Shown: positions 1-10,289 of the stretch, piece by piece
Position numbering within the stretch: the stretch's first letter is position 1
How the letters are laid out: every line of letters starts with the position of its first letter
DNA from: an uncultured Spirochaetaceae bacterium
Lineage (GTDB): Bacteria; Spirochaetota; Spirochaetia; Sphaerochaetales; Sphaerochaetaceae
Assembly (NCBI GenBank): GCA_944389025.1
Contig: CALXKU010000018.1
Span: 1-52,601 of the forward strand
Direction: 5' to 3'
Length of the DNA stretch: 52,601 bases
Notes under the pieces: generated by a model
What the model was told of the DNA's origin: nothing
The model's input: only the letters and a program-made list of their open reading frames with translations
Databases searched by the model: none
Program-made: the position numbers and the translations under genes

Positions 1-260
1 TACAGGGAGTTCAGGGAAGCTTTAGAGTGGCTTAAGGGCCCGGGAGGAAAGAGGAAGATGTGTGAGACTTTTGAAATACTTAGGAAGATTGGAGAAAAGG
101 AAGGGATTGAAAAAGGTCGTTTGGAAGAGAGAGAAAAGAGCAGAATGATTATGCAAGCAAGCTGCTCCGGTCAAAGCTTTTGAATCCTGAGCAGATAGCG
201 GAAAATCTTGAAATACCACTTTTGAAGGTGCTTGAAATTAAAAGTCGCTTGAGTCTCTGA
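1..260 (+). pseudogene. C-terminal remnant of an Rpn/PD-(D/E)XK transposase-like protein, frameshifted
   Basis: The window opens inside a reading frame (frame 1) that gives a charged helix with the pattern EKEGIEKGRLEEREK, typical of the tail of Rpn/YhgA-like recombination-promoting nucleases. That frame stops at about 183. A second frame entering near 155 continues with KLLNPEQIAENLEIPLLKV, the small helical motif that closes this family, and stops at 258-260. The two halves need a frameshift near 150-160 to join. The 5' end and nuclease domain lie outside the window. The family identity is inferred from the tail pattern only. Confidence 0.5.
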
Positions 261-294
261 CTAAAGTCTTTTTAGTGGTTGCTATATCAATAAT

Positions 295-320
295 CGGCTG
301 GATTTCTCCAGCCGAGTTTT
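295..320 (+). terminator. Hairpin with short T run between Rpn remnant and secA
   Basis: A 7-bp perfect stem (CGGCTGG at 295-301, CCAGCCG at 308-314) with a 6-nt loop is followed by TTTT at 317-320. It best fits a terminator for the plus-strand remnant. It lies immediately beyond the secA stop, so it may also end secA transcription from the other side, although the T run on that strand is poor. Confidence 0.5.
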
Positions 321-321
321 G

Positions 322-3048
322 TTACCAGTTTTTTCCGCAACAGTTCTTATACTTCTTACCGCTACCGCAGGGGCATGGATCGTTTCTTCCGATCTTGGGT
401 GTTGTACGCCTTATCTGCTGATTCTCGCTCTCACTTCTTGAGGAGACTGCCGTCTGGCTCTGTGCCTGGGCGTGTTTTGCGTTAAGAATTCTCTCTTTCT
501 GTTCTCGCTCCGTAAGGACTCTGACCGAGACGACTGTTTTCACAACCTGGTCGCTTATTTCACTGATCATGTCATCAAATGCATCACTTGCAGTATTTTT
601 GTATTCTACAAGCGGATTCTTCTGTGCATAGCTCATCAGCCTTGCCGAATCTTTGAGCTCCTCGAGCGCATCAAGATGGTCTATCCATCTTCTGTCTATG
701 TTTCTGAGATAGACGAAGCGTATGAACCTGTTGAATTCAGGCTTTGTAATTTTCTCTTCCTTGCTCCTTATGTTGTTCTCAATGAAGGAGTAGGCGTTAT
801 CGAGAGTGAAGTTATCATCGCTGATATGGAAGAAATCCCTTAATTCACTGAGTGCTTTGCTCTTATCTTTCGGGTTCTCTTCCCTATAATAGTCTATGAT
901 ATTCTTCACATTCTCAAGAATCCTGTCAGATAAGTTGTCTGCAAGGAGGATCTTGTCACGTTCAGAGTATATGTAGTTCCTCTGCTCGTTAAGGACATCA
1001 TCATAATCAAGAAGATGTTTTCTGATTTCGAAGTTCCTGGCCTCAACCCTTTCCTGCGCTTTCTCTATCGCATTGTCGAGCATCTTGTGCTCGATGGCAG
1101 AGCCATCATTAAGACCGAGACGTCCAATCATCTCTCTAAGCCCTTCTTTAGCGAAGAGTCTCATAAGGGGATCTTCAAGGGATACGTAGAAACGGGAGGT
1201 TCCCGGGTCTCCCTGTCTTCCGCTTCTTCCCCTGAGCTGGTTATCTATTCTTCTTGACTCATGGCGCTCCGAGCCTATGATGTATAGCCCTCCAAGCGCT
1301 TTTACTTCCTCGTAGGCCTTCCTGTACTCCGGCATGATTTCATCAAGAGCTTTCCTGTACTCCTCGAGGCTGGCATCGGTTCCGCATTTCTTTCTTGCGA
1401 GGTGCTCAGGAGATCCACCGAGCTTGATATCCGTTCCACGGCCGGCCATGTTCGTTGCAATCGTGACAGCACCTTTCATGCCTGCCTCTCCGATGATGTA
1501 GGCCTCTCTTGCATGGTTCTTCGCATTGAGAACTTCATGCCTTATCCCGGCACGTCTTAGAAGGGCAGAAAGGAGTTCTGATTTCTCGATGCTTACTGTT
1601 CCGATGAGTATCGGCTGTCCAGTCTCATGTATCTTCTTTACATCATTTACTATCGCACTGAACTTCGATTTCTCATCATAGTAAATAAGATCCTTGAGAT
1701 CTTTTCTTATCACAGGTCTGTTTGTCGGAATAACTACTACATCAAGGCCATAGATTTCCCTGAATTCTCCGGCCTCTGTATCTGCCGTACCGGTCATTCC
1801 TGAGAGTTTATCATACATCCTGAAGAAGTTCTGGAACGTGATGGTTGCGAATGTCTTGCTCTGTCCGAGAACGCGTACTCCCTCTTTCGCTTCTATCGCC
1901 TGATGAAGCCCGTCCGAGTATCTTCTGCCCTGGAGGACACGGCCTGTGAACTCATCGACGATCTGCACCTGTCCGTCTTTTACGATGTAATCCACATCTT
2001 TTGTAAAGAGGCGGTGAGCCCTGACAGCCTGTGTCACATAGTGAACAAGCTCGAAATTCTCCCCGTCATAGAGGCTGTATATTGTGCTGCCATCATCATC
2101 CTTGCTCGGAAGAAGTGCTCCCGCTTTCTTAAGCAGCTCTTCCATGTGGCTCATTCCCTGCTTGGTGAATGTGACCTTCTTCTCCTTCTCCTCGAGTTTG
2201 TAATCACCCCTCTCGTCGAAGTTGAGGGCTGTCTCCCTGTCAAGCTTCTCCATCTCAGTAAGCTCGTAATAAGTTCCTGTTTCCGGATCCTTCTCACATT
2301 CCTTAAGCATTGGGACGATGGAGTTTGCAGCACGGACCTTCGGAGTGTCATCCTCTCCCTGTCCTGATATGATGAGCGGGGTTCTCGCCTCGTCTATGAG
2401 GATGCTGTCGATCTCATCCACGATTGCATAATGGTGCTTGGGCTGGATCTTATCAGCATAGCTTGCTTTCATGTTGTCCCTGAGATAGTCGAAACCGAAC
2501 TCATTGTTCGTACCGTATGTAACACCGCATGAGTAGTTGGCTTTCTTCTGTGCAAGATCCATATCGCTGGTTATGACACCGACGCTCAGCCCGAGATAGT
2601 TATAGATGGGGGCCATCCACTCGGCATCACGACGGGCAAGGTAGTCGTTAACAGTAACGATATGAACTCCCTGTCCCTCAAGCGAATTAAGGTATGCAGC
2701 TGGAACACAGGCAAGAGTCTTTCCCTCTCCCGTCTTCAGCTCCATGATCTTTCCCTCATGCAGTGTCACAGCACCCATGAGCTGAACATCATAGTGCCTT
2801 TCCCCTATGGTTCTGAAAGCCGCCTCTCTGGCAAGAGCGAACGCTTTAGGAAGGATTTCATCGAGGCTCCTTCCTTCCTTTACTTCATTCTTCCAGCTTT
2901 CCGTCTGTCTTTTGAAATCATCTTCTCCAAGGCTTTTCGCCCAGGCTTCCTCATCATTTATCTTTTTAATTACAGGAGCAAGATGTTTCATGTCCCTGTC
3001 ATGCTTCGTTCCTCCGAAGAGGGCTGTTAAGAAATTAGCCATGCCCAT
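322..3048 (-). CDS. secA: Protein translocase ATPase SecA
   Basis: This 908-aa protein is the ATPase motor of the Sec translocon, pushing unfolded preproteins through SecYEG at the inner membrane. It has the SecA Walker A region ([11 protein letters not shown], about residue 105), a Walker B region reading [19 protein letters not shown], the [11 protein letters not shown] segment and the motif VI region [13 protein letters not shown]. The C-terminus has the zinc-binding SEC-C motif [13 protein letters not shown], which in known SecAs binds SecB and lipids. Length is normal for the family. Two possible starts (3048 and 3042) lie six bases apart and neither has a strong ribosome binding site. 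Confidence 0.97.
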   Translation of the reverse strand: MGMANFLTALFGGTKHDRDMKHLAPVIKKINDEEAWAKSLGEDDFKRQTESWKNEVKEGRSLDEILPKAFALAREAAFRTIGERHYDVQLMGAVTLHEGKIMELKTGEGKTLACVPAAYLNSLEGQGVHIVTVNDYLARRDAEWMAPIYNYLGLSVGVITSDMDLAQKKANYSCGVTYGTNNEFGFDYLRDNMKASYADKIQPKHHYAIVDEIDSILIDEARTPLIISGQGEDDTPKVRAANSIVPMLKECEKDPETGTYYELTEMEKLDRETALNFDERGDYKLEEKEKKVTFTKQGMSHMEELLKKAGALLPSKDDDGSTIYSLYDGENFELVHYVTQAVRAHRLFTKDVDYIVKDGQVQIVDEFTGRVLQGRRYSDGLHQAIEAKEGVRVLGQSKTFATITFQNFFRMYDKLSGMTGTADTEAGEFREIYGLDVVVIPTNRPVIRKDLKDLIYYDEKSKFSAIVNDVKKIHETGQPILIGTVSIEKSELLSALLRRAGIRHEVLNAKNHAREAYIIGEAGMKGAVTIATNMAGRGTDIKLGGSPEHLARKKCGTDASLEEYRKALDEIMPEYRKAYEEVKALGGLYIIGSERHESRRIDNQLRGRSGRQGDPGTSRFYVSLEDPLMRLFAKEGLREMIGRLGLNDGSAIEHKMLDNAIEKAQERVEARNFEIRKHLLDYDDVLNEQRNYIYSERDKILLADNLSDRILENVKNIIDYYREENPKDKSKALSELRDFFHISDDNFTLDNAYSFIENNIRSKEEKITKPEFNRFIRFVYLRNIDRRWIDHLDALEELKDSARLMSYAQKNPLVEYKNTASDAFDDMISEISDQVVKTVVSVRVLTEREQKERILNAKHAQAQSQTAVSSRSESENQQIRRTTPKIGRNDPCPCGSGKKYKNCCGKNW

Positions 3049-3123
3049 AATATACTAAAATTAATTGAAAAATGGTAGGAAGAAAGTCCTTTTTTCGTTT
3101 ATCATTGACAGGAGGAGTTTTCA

Positions 3124-3621
3124 ATGGAGTTTCAAATGCCTGGAATTCTCGATGCCGTTCTGGCTCTCATCCTGCTCGTATCATGTGCAGGGGGGATAAT
3201 AAGAGGACTGATTAAAAGCATAAGCTGGCTTCCCGGGCTCGTACTGGGAGTTCTTGCCGTCAAATTCTTTTCCATCGCACTTGCCGACCTTATAAATGAG
3301 AACAGCACGCTCTCTCCGCTTTGGAGCACGTACATATCCGTAATCGCACTCATGGCGGGCACTTATCTAGTCGTACGACTGCTAGCCTCGATTTTCGCAT
3401 CTTTTCTGGATGAGATAGGGCTTAGTGCGATAGACAAGATTCTCGGAGGGCTTTTCGCACTCGCTTTCACCCTTCTTGTATTCGGCCTCATCATATCTGT
3501 CGTCGATAATGTGGCTGCTCTCGATGGGGCAAGAGCTTTCCTTGACCAGTCGTGGCTAGTTAGAAATGTGATCCGTCCTTTCATCTCAGGGACGATCTCT
3601 TTCGTGAAGGGGGCGATATAA
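3124..3621 (+). CDS. CvpA-family membrane protein
   Basis: This 165-aa hydrophobic protein has four predicted membrane segments (about residues 8-25, 32-55, 65-95 and 105-130). It shows the CvpA pattern of a small-residue-rich first helix, a GxxRGxxKSxxW-like stretch (GGIIRGLIKSISWLPG) and a late ALxxxxxxF helix. CvpA proteins are linked to colicin V production and envelope stress, but their molecular role is not settled. A strong ribosome binding site (AGGAGGAG, 3110-3117) fixes the start. It is the first gene of an operon running through the helicase at 9307; the next start codon follows its stop directly. Confidence 0.8.
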   Translation: MEFQMPGILDAVLALILLVSCAGGIIRGLIKSISWLPGLVLGVLAVKFFSIALADLINENSTLSPLWSTYISVIALMAGTYLVVRLLASIFASFLDEIGLSAIDKILGGLFALAFTLLVFGLIISVVDNVAALDGARAFLDQSWLVRNVIRPFISGTISFVKGAI

Positions 3622-4734
3622 TTGAAGCTTTATAGGCCGGGGCTCTGGGATGAGATATCAAGATCGATAAAAGAAGATAAGCTTGCACGTTCAATGCTTT
3701 TTTCGGGCCCAAGATATTCGGGCAGGCTTTCTTTTGCAATGGATCTTGCTAAAGAGCTTGGTGCGAAAGATGTCATATTCTTTCCATCCCGGGATCTTGC
3801 ACTTGAAATTGATGCCGCTTATAACATGCTGACAGAAAGATATTCATCACGCTTTCTCTCCCGTTTTCTTCTATCCGTCCAGAATGTCCTTCTTGAGTAT
3901 CATCCGGCGCTGCAGAGCGAGAGCCCGGAGGGTGCGAAGGATAAGCTTTTCTCCCTTGCAGCCGATATCGCGGATATGATCTATCTCTTGAATGGACTTG
4001 ATGCTGAGAAGAATCGCGATGAGGTTTTGAAGCTCTCTGCTGAGATTTACTCAAAATCCACGAAAAGCGATCTTGTGTACAGGGGACGGAAGAAAGGGGT
4101 GATTTCCGTTGACGAGGTCAGAGCCGTGCAGAACTATCTTGCAAGAAAGAGCGGAAAGTGCATGGTGATCATAGAGGATATCGAGGATGCCACCGAGGCA
4201 AGCCGCAATGCTCTCTTAAAGGTCCTCGAAGAGCCTTACCCCGACAGCTATTTCGTTCTAATATCATCAAACGCTCAGAGGATTCTTACGACCATACTGT
4301 CAAGGCTGAGAAAGTACAGCTTTTCTCCTCTGGAAAAGAGCGATCTTAATGCATACCTTAGGGAGAAATTTCTTACTCTGAAAGATTATGATAGCTATGA
4401 GGATTTTCTTTTTGAGATGAGCTGTGAGAAGGAAGAGCGATCTCTAATAGCAGAAAGCGCCGCTTTGATATCAAAGGCCCTCATTGAAGGGATTTATCCG
4501 GATTCTGAAAAGCTTGATGAGGCGTATCTGAGCGTTGAGAAGAATCCATCCTATTTCCTCTCTCTTGTAATCAAAGCTGTCAGAGCATCGTTTTCATCCG
4601 GCGCTCTCAGCGCTTCGAGGGCACTAAGGATACTCAAGGCCCTTGATGGTGCGCTGCTTATGAATACCGTGTATAATCAGAATATCAGGAGTGCTCTTGA
4701 TCTCGCACTCAGGGAGGCTGTAAGTGTCGGTTAA
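3622..4734 (+). CDS. holB: DNA polymerase III subunit delta' (clamp-loader AAA+ protein)
   Basis: This 370-aa protein starts with TTG directly after the CvpA stop. Its N-terminal AAA+ fold carries a degenerate P-loop (FSGPRYSGRLSFA) lacking the catalytic lysine, as expected for a delta' subunit that does not hydrolyse ATP. The region VISVDEVRAVQNYL followed by IIEDIEDATEASRNALLKVL and EEPYPDSYFVLISS matches the sensor/Walker B part of HolB/DnaX proteins. In the clamp loader, delta' opens the sliding clamp together with delta and tau/gamma. It overlaps the next gene by 11 bp. An inserted helical stretch at about residues 70-130 makes it longer than many delta' subunits. Confidence 0.85.
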   Translation: MKLYRPGLWDEISRSIKEDKLARSMLFSGPRYSGRLSFAMDLAKELGAKDVIFFPSRDLALEIDAAYNMLTERYSSRFLSRFLLSVQNVLLEYHPALQSESPEGAKDKLFSLAADIADMIYLLNGLDAEKNRDEVLKLSAEIYSKSTKSDLVYRGRKKGVISVDEVRAVQNYLARKSGKCMVIIEDIEDATEASRNALLKVLEEPYPDSYFVLISSNAQRILTTILSRLRKYSFSPLEKSDLNAYLREKFLTLKDYDSYEDFLFEMSCEKEERSLIAESAALISKALIEGIYPDSEKLDEAYLSVEKNPSYFLSLVIKAVRASFSSGALSASRALRILKALDGALLMNTVYNQNIRSALDLALREAVSVG

Positions 4735-5866
4735 ACTTTTAAAGAAGGTTATGGGATCCAATATCCCTCTTAGTCATGAGCATCTGATTGAGCTGATAAA
4801 CGCATCCCTGGATGAATATGACCTTCTTAAGGAGGTTCTTGACAGGGAGGATGAGGCTCATATCGTCGTGGACAGGAAAAGGGAGGAGGCTGTGCTTGTA
4901 ACCCGCTCGCTGGCAAAGCTCATTCCTGTGAACATGAGTGGTAAAAGCATTGAGGATTTCATCAAGGATAACGATTTGAAAAAGTATTTTCTTTCTGTCC
5001 TTAGCGGGGAGGAGGGCTTGAACGACAGGGACTTCTCATTCGGGGAAGGGGAGATAAAGACGATCCGCATCTCTTTTCTTCCGTTCATGCTCAAGGACAG
5101 GGAATATCTTGATATCCGCTTCCGTGATATCACAGAGAGCCTTAAGAAGGAGATGAAGCTTAGAAACACCGAGGCTCTGGCAAGCATGACAACAATGGCC
5201 GCAGGGGTAGCGCATGAGATAAAGAACCCTCTTGCGGCAATGCAGATATATACATCCCTTTTAAGAAAGGCGATCCAGAGTGGAAAGGGCATAGAGAAAG
5301 CGAACGAGTTCATAGACATAATAGAGCAGGAGACTGAAAGACTTAATGAGATCGCCGTGGATTTCCTCTTTGCTGTAAAGCCGATGCAGGTCGATCTCAA
5401 GATGGACAGCCTCAATGATATCATACTCGAGCTAAGCGATTTCGTTGCGGTAGAGGCGGCGACAAAGGACATTAAGATCACTCTGCGCCTGGATAAGTTC
5501 CTCCCGTCCCTGATGCTTGACCGAAAGCTTTTGAGAAGGGCATTTCTCAATATAATAAACAACAGTTTCTATGCGATGAAGAACGGTGGGGAGCTGGTCA
5601 TAGAGGATAAGAGTGATGGGGACTACGTAAAGCTCTCCATAAGTGATAACGGTACGGGAATGAGCGAGGAGACGCAGAAGAAGATCTTCGAACCCTACTA
5701 TACCACGAAAGCAGAAAGCGGTACGGGGCTTGGCCTTACGGCTGTTCTTAAGATCATCAATGCGCACTCTGGTGAGATAGCTTTGGAAAGTCACCTTGGG
5801 AAGGGGACCTGTTTCACGTTCAAGTTCCCAATTCCTAAGAGCCAGAGGAAGGTTTTGAAAAGATAA
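4724..5866 (+). CDS. PAS-type sensor histidine kinase (NtrB/AtoS/Hk2-like)
   Basis: This 380-aa cytoplasmic kinase has no membrane segment. Residues of about 35-140 form a PAS-like sensor domain, followed by a HisKA dimerisation domain with phospho-acceptor His164 in AAGVAHEIKNPLAAM. The ATPase domain shows an N box (NIINNSFYAM), G1 (DNGTGMS), F box (IFEPYYTTK) and G2 (GTGLGL). It starts with GTG inside the end of holB and its response regulator follows 11 bp after its stop. In Borrelia the soluble PAS kinase Hk2 is paired with the NtrC-type regulator Rrp2, and in Treponema denticola AtcS with AtcR; this pair looks equivalent (inference). The signal is unknown. Confidence 0.9.
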   Translation: MSVKLLKKVMGSNIPLSHEHLIELINASLDEYDLLKEVLDREDEAHIVVDRKREEAVLVTRSLAKLIPVNMSGKSIEDFIKDNDLKKYFLSVLSGEEGLNDRDFSFGEGEIKTIRISFLPFMLKDREYLDIRFRDITESLKKEMKLRNTEALASMTTMAAGVAHEIKNPLAAMQIYTSLLRKAIQSGKGIEKANEFIDIIEQETERLNEIAVDFLFAVKPMQVDLKMDSLNDIILELSDFVAVEAATKDIKITLRLDKFLPSLMLDRKLLRRAFLNIINNSFYAMKNGGELVIEDKSDGDYVKLSISDNGTGMSEETQKKIFEPYYTTKAESGTGLGLTAVLKIINAHSGEIALESHLGKGTCFTFKFPIPKSQRKVLKR

Positions 5867-5877
5867 GGATATGGAAA

Positions 5878-7248
5878 GTGGCGACAATACTGATAACTGA
5901 TGACGAGGTGAATATCGTCAGTGGACTGAAATACGCTTTCGAGGATGAGGGGTATACCGTCCTTAGTGCGAATAACGGTCTTGAGGCATGGCATCTGGTG
6001 AATACCAATGCCGTGGACCTTGTAATAACTGATCTCAGGATGCCTGAGATGGACGGCTATGAGCTTATCAGGAAGATAAGCGCCTCCTATCCTATGCTTC
6101 CGATCATCGTCCTTACCGGGCATGGTACGATTGAGACCGCTGTAGAGACGATGAGGGATGGGGCTGTCGATTTCTTCACGAAGCCTGTCGATCTGGATAA
6201 GCTTCTTCTTGTTGTTAAGAAGAGCATCAAGAACAGCCAGCTTCAGGAGCAGAACAGGAAGCTTTCTGAGGAGATAGACAAGCTAAGAAGCCAGCAGAAG
6301 TATTCCAAGATAATCGGTAAGAGCGGAAAGCTCTCGCAGATGATGCAGATAATAAACCAGGTTGCACCGACAAAGGCGAGCGTGCTCATAACAGGAGAGA
6401 GCGGAACAGGTAAGGAGCTGGTTGCCGATGCAATTGTCTCCTTGTCTGACAGGAAGGATAAGCCGTTTATCAAAGTGCATTGCGCATCCCTTTCCGAGAG
6501 CCTTCTTGAGTCCGAACTATTCGGTCATGAGAAGGGTGCGTTCACAGGTGCATCAAGTCAGAAGAAGGGCCGTTTCGAACTTGCAGACGGTGGTACGATA
6601 TTCCTGGATGAGATCGGCGAGATAGATATGAGTACCCAGGTGAAGATTCTCCGTGTCCTTCAGGAGAGGGAGTTCGAAAGGGTGGGCGGTGAGAAGACCA
6701 TAAGGGTCGATGTCCGTCTCATTGCCGCTACGAACAGGGATCTGGCAAGCGAGGTGAAGAAGGGGAATTTCCGAGAGGACCTCTTTTACCGCCTCAATGT
6801 TGTTCATATAGAAGTACCTCCACTGAGAGAGAGAAAGGAGGATATAGAGCTCTTGACCATAAATTTCCTTGATGAGTTCAACAAGGAGGATGGCAGGAAG
6901 ATCGAGGGCATAAGCCCGCAGGCAAGAAGGGCGCTTCTGAATTATGACTGGCCCGGTAACATAAGGGAGCTTAAGAACTGCATCGAAAGCTCCGTCGTCC
7001 TTGCCAAGGGCAATATTATACAGCTGGAGGATCTGCCCCCGCAGGTTACGCAGAAGGAAGGGGAGGCAAAGAGCAGCATAACAATAAACCTCCCTACGAC
7101 GATGGAGGAGGCGGAGAAGAAGATAATTCTCTCCACGATTGAGTACTGTGCGGGAAACAAGAGCAGAGCCAGCGAACTCCTTGATATCGGTCGAAAGACG
7201 CTTCACAGGAAACTTAACGAGTATATGGGAAAGACAGATGGAACTTGA
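5878..7248 (+). CDS. NtrC-family response regulator, sigma-54 enhancer-binding protein (AtcR/Rrp2-like)
   Basis: This 456-aa protein has the full three-domain NtrC layout. A receiver domain (1-120) carries acidic residues D8-D9, phospho-acceptor D52 in [10 protein letters not shown], and K102. The AAA+ domain has Walker A GESGTGKE (173-180) and the sigma-54-contacting GAFTGA loop (220-225). A C-terminal Fis-type helix-turn-helix ends near 450 ([16 protein letters not shown]). Such proteins hydrolyse ATP to remodel RNA polymerase-sigma-54 and start transcription. The GTG start puts the receiver beta-1 strand at residue 3. A sigma-54-type promoter lies at 10,958-10,976, upstream of a sigma factor, a plausible target. 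Confidence 0.95.
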   Translation: MATILITDDEVNIVSGLKYAFEDEGYTVLSANNGLEAWHLVNTNAVDLVITDLRMPEMDGYELIRKISASYPMLPIIVLTGHGTIETAVETMRDGAVDFFTKPVDLDKLLLVVKKSIKNSQLQEQNRKLSEEIDKLRSQQKYSKIIGKSGKLSQMMQIINQVAPTKASVLITGESGTGKELVADAIVSLSDRKDKPFIKVHCASLSESLLESELFGHEKGAFTGASSQKKGRFELADGGTIFLDEIGEIDMSTQVKILRVLQEREFERVGGEKTIRVDVRLIAATNRDLASEVKKGNFREDLFYRLNVVHIEVPPLRERKEDIELLTINFLDEFNKEDGRKIEGISPQARRALLNYDWPGNIRELKNCIESSVVLAKGNIIQLEDLPPQVTQKEGEAKSSITINLPTTMEEAEKKIILSTIEYCAGNKSRASELLDIGRKTLHRKLNEYMGKTDGT

Positions 7249-9307
7249 TGACGTCTTCTCCCCGGGCGGAATTCTTTCTTCAAAACTCCCATTTTACAGT
7301 TATCGCGACAGCCAGTATGAGATGGCAAAGAAGATAGAGGCGGCATTCAAGGATGAGAGGATTGCAGTCCTTGAGGCAGGAACGGGAATTGGAAAGAGCT
7401 TTTCATATCTTGTACCTGCATTCCTTGAGATAATGAGGGATAAAAAGAAGCGCGTCGTTATCGCAACAAGCACGATAACACTTGAAAATCAGCTTTTTGA
7501 GAAGGACATTCCTCTTATAAATGAGGCTCTCGGTGCCGGTGTTGAGAGCCAGATCCTGTTCGGCCGTTCAAACTACGTCTGCCTAGCCGCTTTCAAGGAG
7601 AAGGAGGAGGAGCTAGCTGTCTTGAAGGATGATGACGCATCCGATTTCTCACGTCTTAGAGCCTGGGTCTATTCGACAGAAGATGGAACACTTTCCGATC
7701 TCAAGGATAAGAGGGCGCTCTCTCTTTTCCATGAGATAGCATCCGATATAAACACTTGCAAAGGTGCAAAGTGCCCATATTTTTCCGAATGCTTCTTCTA
7801 TGAGTCGAGAAAAAAAGCCAAGAAGGCTAGGATAATAGTAACGAATCATCATCTGTTCATACTGGACGGAAGAAGCAGGCTTGAAAGGAATATCGATTAT
7901 GATGAGGATGCTGTGCTTCCATCTTTTGATTATGCGGTCCTTGATGAGGCCCATCATCTTGAAGAGGAGTCCTCCCGCCTTCTCTCATCATCCTATTCTT
8001 ATGAGGCTCTGCGTAAGACGATAGATAATCTGCTGAAAAAAGAGAAGGACCTTGGCGGAAGGAACAAGGTTGAGTATGCGAGAACCTATGAGAGGAGGAA
8101 AGGTGCCTCATCCGAGTTCCAGAAAAGTCTCAAGGTCATCAGGGATGATGCGGAGAGATTCGATTCGGCTCTGATGATGAGCCTTTCGGCTTTGACGAGG
8201 GAGGCTGAAATCCTTCTTGATGAGCGTCTGCTCGGTGCATTGAAAGATATTGCGGATTTCTCATCAGAGCTCTCTAGGAAGATTTCCAATTCGACCCTTT
8301 CCTTCATGGGTGCCCTTGATATCGAGGGCTCGGAGTCCGATGCCACGCTATCTCTTCTCTTGAGAAACATCTCATCCCTCAGTTCATACTCCCATGTGCT
8401 TTCATCGTTTTTCTCCATTCCCGACTACTCTAAGAGCGTTCCGTATTTTTTAAGGGAGAGAAGTGGCAGGTATTCTTTACAAATCAGTCCGATGGATATC
8501 GGAGCAATGCTTGGCGAGATGTTCTACAGCCGTATTAAAAGCATAATATTCTCCTCTGCTACACTGACCGTTGGAAAGGAGTTCTCTCACTTCTTAAGCA
8601 GGGTGGGGCTCAAAGGGGCGGATACGATCTGCGCTCGTTATGACTCACCATTCAACTTCAAAAGGAATCTCATGCTTCTCATCCCGCAGGATGGAATGCC
8701 ATATAAGATAGGGGATGATGAGAGGTATTACAGCTATGCCTCTTCTGTCATTTCGGATGCTATAAAGATGAGTGGCGGTGGTGCTCTGGTGCTCTTTACC
8801 AGCAATGAGATGCTCAGCCGTGTCTCAGAGATGGTTTCAGCGAGTCTTCCAGATATGAGAATCCTCAAACAGGATGGAAGGAAGGTTAACAGGAAGAAGC
8901 TTCTTGATGCGTTCAAAGCGGATAAGGATTCCTCCCTCTTTGCCACCTCATCCTTCTGGGAGGGGGTGGATGTTCCCGGAGACACACTCCGTCTGCTGAT
9001 AATAGCGAAGCTTCCTTTCTCTTCTCCGACAACTCCGATGAACAAGGCGAGGGAGAGGGTACTCGAGATTGAAAACAGAAGTTCGTTCTATGAAATTTCA
9101 CTTCCTGACGCTGTTATAAAATTCAAGCAGGGGGCGGGAAGGCTAATAAGGAGCGAGGGGGACAAAGGTGTGGTTCTCATCCTTGACGGGAGACTCGCAA
9201 GAAACGGCTACCGCAGATTTTTCATTGAAAGTATTCCCGAGTGCTATTTCCCCGAAGATTGCAAGATAGATAACATAGCGGATAAGATTGAAAGTTTCCT
9301 TTTCTAG
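7238..9307 (+). CDS. DinG/XPD-like ATP-dependent DNA helicase
   Basis: This 689-aa superfamily 2 helicase has a Q-motif-like RDSQYEMA (about 23-30), Walker A EAGTGIGKS (46-54), DEAH box LDEAHHLEEES and a C-terminal QGAGRLIRSEGDKG motif. The cysteines in NTCKGAKCPYFSEC and one further upstream (NYVCLAAF) match the iron-sulfur cluster domain of XPD/DinG helicases. These unwind DNA 5'-3' in repair and at R-loops or unusual DNA structures. I chose the ATG at 7238, which overlaps the regulator stop by 11 bp, like other junctions in this operon. An upstream in-frame extension to 7139 would run deep into the regulator's helix-turn-helix. Confidence 0.9.
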   Translation: MELDDVFSPGGILSSKLPFYSYRDSQYEMAKKIEAAFKDERIAVLEAGTGIGKSFSYLVPAFLEIMRDKKKRVVIATSTITLENQLFEKDIPLINEALGAGVESQILFGRSNYVCLAAFKEKEEELAVLKDDDASDFSRLRAWVYSTEDGTLSDLKDKRALSLFHEIASDINTCKGAKCPYFSECFFYESRKKAKKARIIVTNHHLFILDGRSRLERNIDYDEDAVLPSFDYAVLDEAHHLEEESSRLLSSSYSYEALRKTIDNLLKKEKDLGGRNKVEYARTYERRKGASSEFQKSLKVIRDDAERFDSALMMSLSALTREAEILLDERLLGALKDIADFSSELSRKISNSTLSFMGALDIEGSESDATLSLLLRNISSLSSYSHVLSSFFSIPDYSKSVPYFLRERSGRYSLQISPMDIGAMLGEMFYSRIKSIIFSSATLTVGKEFSHFLSRVGLKGADTICARYDSPFNFKRNLMLLIPQDGMPYKIGDDERYYSYASSVISDAIKMSGGGALVLFTSNEMLSRVSEMVSASLPDMRILKQDGRKVNRKKLLDAFKADKDSSLFATSSFWEGVDVPGDTLRLLIIAKLPFSSPTTPMNKARERVLEIENRSSFYEISLPDAVIKFKQGAGRLIRSEGDKGVVLILDGRLARNGYRRFFIESIPECYFPEDCKIDNIADKIESFLF

Positions 9308-9378
9308 TACTTTTCCTCCTCTGAAATACAAAAGCAGTATAGTATTAATAATCTAAATCTAGTTTGTTAGAGGGGAAT

Positions 9379-9970
9379 ATGAAGAGGAAAACGTTTTTGT
9401 TTTTTTTTAGTAATACTTGTCTTTTTATTCAATTCTTGCGTCTCTTTTGATGTTCCTGCATCTCGTTCGCAAGGAAGTGAACCTCGGTATGAGTCAAATG
9501 TTTATTCTAGTAACCTTTCCCAAATCGATTTCGAAAAAGATGCTGGCATTATTGTGTTTTGCGATATATTAGATAATTCTCTGATGCAGGTTGCAACTGA
9601 AAAGAATATTGTTGATGCTTTGGAAAGAAGAGGTGTGAGAGCTTATTCTTTTTCTTCTTATACAATTCCGGATGAAACAATAGATAATCTTGTCTCTCAA
9701 ATGTATGATTTAGCAGAGGTGCTTAATTGCAGATACCTATATTCTCTTTCATATGAGGAATTTTATACATTTGAATTTGGCGGTGGAATCTCTAATGTGT
9801 ATTTTGATTCTGTAACAATAGATAGAGAATATCAAGAAATCTCTGTTAGGGTAACTGGAGCAGTTTTCTGTGATGAGAATGAATTCCAGTCGTTTAACGA
9901 AAGTTTAGAAATAGTTTACGACTGCATTGGAAAAGCTGTTGCAGATGAATTCATAAAGTACTCACGATGA
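9379..9970 (+). pseudogene. Lipoprotein gene switched out of frame by a nine-T run (possibly phase variable)
   Basis: An ATG at 9379 with an upstream AGAGGGG starts a signal peptide MKRKTFLFF that hits a stop at 9409-9411, just after nine consecutive Ts (9400-9408). With eight Ts the frame runs on as LVILVFLFNSC, a clear lipobox, then through a mature domain to the stop at 9968-9970, about 196 aa in total. The intact downstream part (from 9554) encodes an acidic, tyrosine-rich globular domain of unknown function. The gene is therefore off as written. It could be phase variable by T-run slippage, a recent pseudogene, or a base-calling error. Its stop overlaps the groES terminator on the other strand. 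Confidence 0.6.
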
Positions 9971-10002
9971 AAAAACAGGACACTCGAAAACCGAATGTCC
10001 TG
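9970..10002 (-). terminator. Rho-independent terminator of groES
   Basis: Read on the minus strand, a stem with CAGGACA/TGTCCTG ends (9976-9982 and 9996-10002) is followed by six Ts (complement of 9970-9975). It lies about 25 bp after the groES stop. Confidence 0.8.
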
Positions 10003-10025
10003 CTCCCCTAGCTTCATCTAAGTTC

Positions 10026-10289
10026 TTATTTGATGATAGCGAGAATATCCTGAGCATTTACGATCAGATAGTCCTCTCCGCCGTCCTTGATCTCCGTTCC
10101 AGCATACTTGTCATGCAGGACCCTGTCTCCGGCCTTGACCTTGATCTCCTCGCTGTCTCCGATTGCAACAACAGTTGCGATCTGTGTCTTTTCCTGTGCT
10201 GCCTGTGGAATGAAGATTCCTCCTGCAGTCTTTTCTTCTGTCTTTTCTGCCTTGAGCAGAACTCTTTCACCAAGTGGAATGATTGTCAT
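10026..10289 (-). CDS. groES: Co-chaperonin GroES
   Basis: This 87-aa protein caps the GroEL chamber during protein folding. It contains the N-terminal IIPLGERVLLKAEKTEEK strand, the mobile-loop region TAGGIFIPQAAQEKTQ that binds GroEL, and the conserved VGDRV-like AGDRVLHDKYAGTEI segment. Length is slightly short of the usual 94-97 aa. A ribosome binding site (GAGGTGATC) precedes the ATG. groEL is not adjacent, so the two are encoded apart in this genome. No CIRCE inverted repeat (TTAGCACTC type) is visible upstream. Confidence 0.95.
   Translation of the reverse strand: MTIIPLGERVLLKAEKTEEKTAGGIFIPQAAQEKTQIATVVAIGDSEEIKVKAGDRVLHDKYAGTEIKDGGEDYLIVNAQDILAIIK

Noticed and set aside
472-3058. 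Several long frames opposite secA
   Set aside because: They are antisense shadows of a strongly conserved gene, without ribosome binding sites or recognisable products.
7139-7237. Upstream start of the helicase
   Set aside because: It lies within the regulator's HTH coding region; the 11-bp overlap start matches the rest of the operon.
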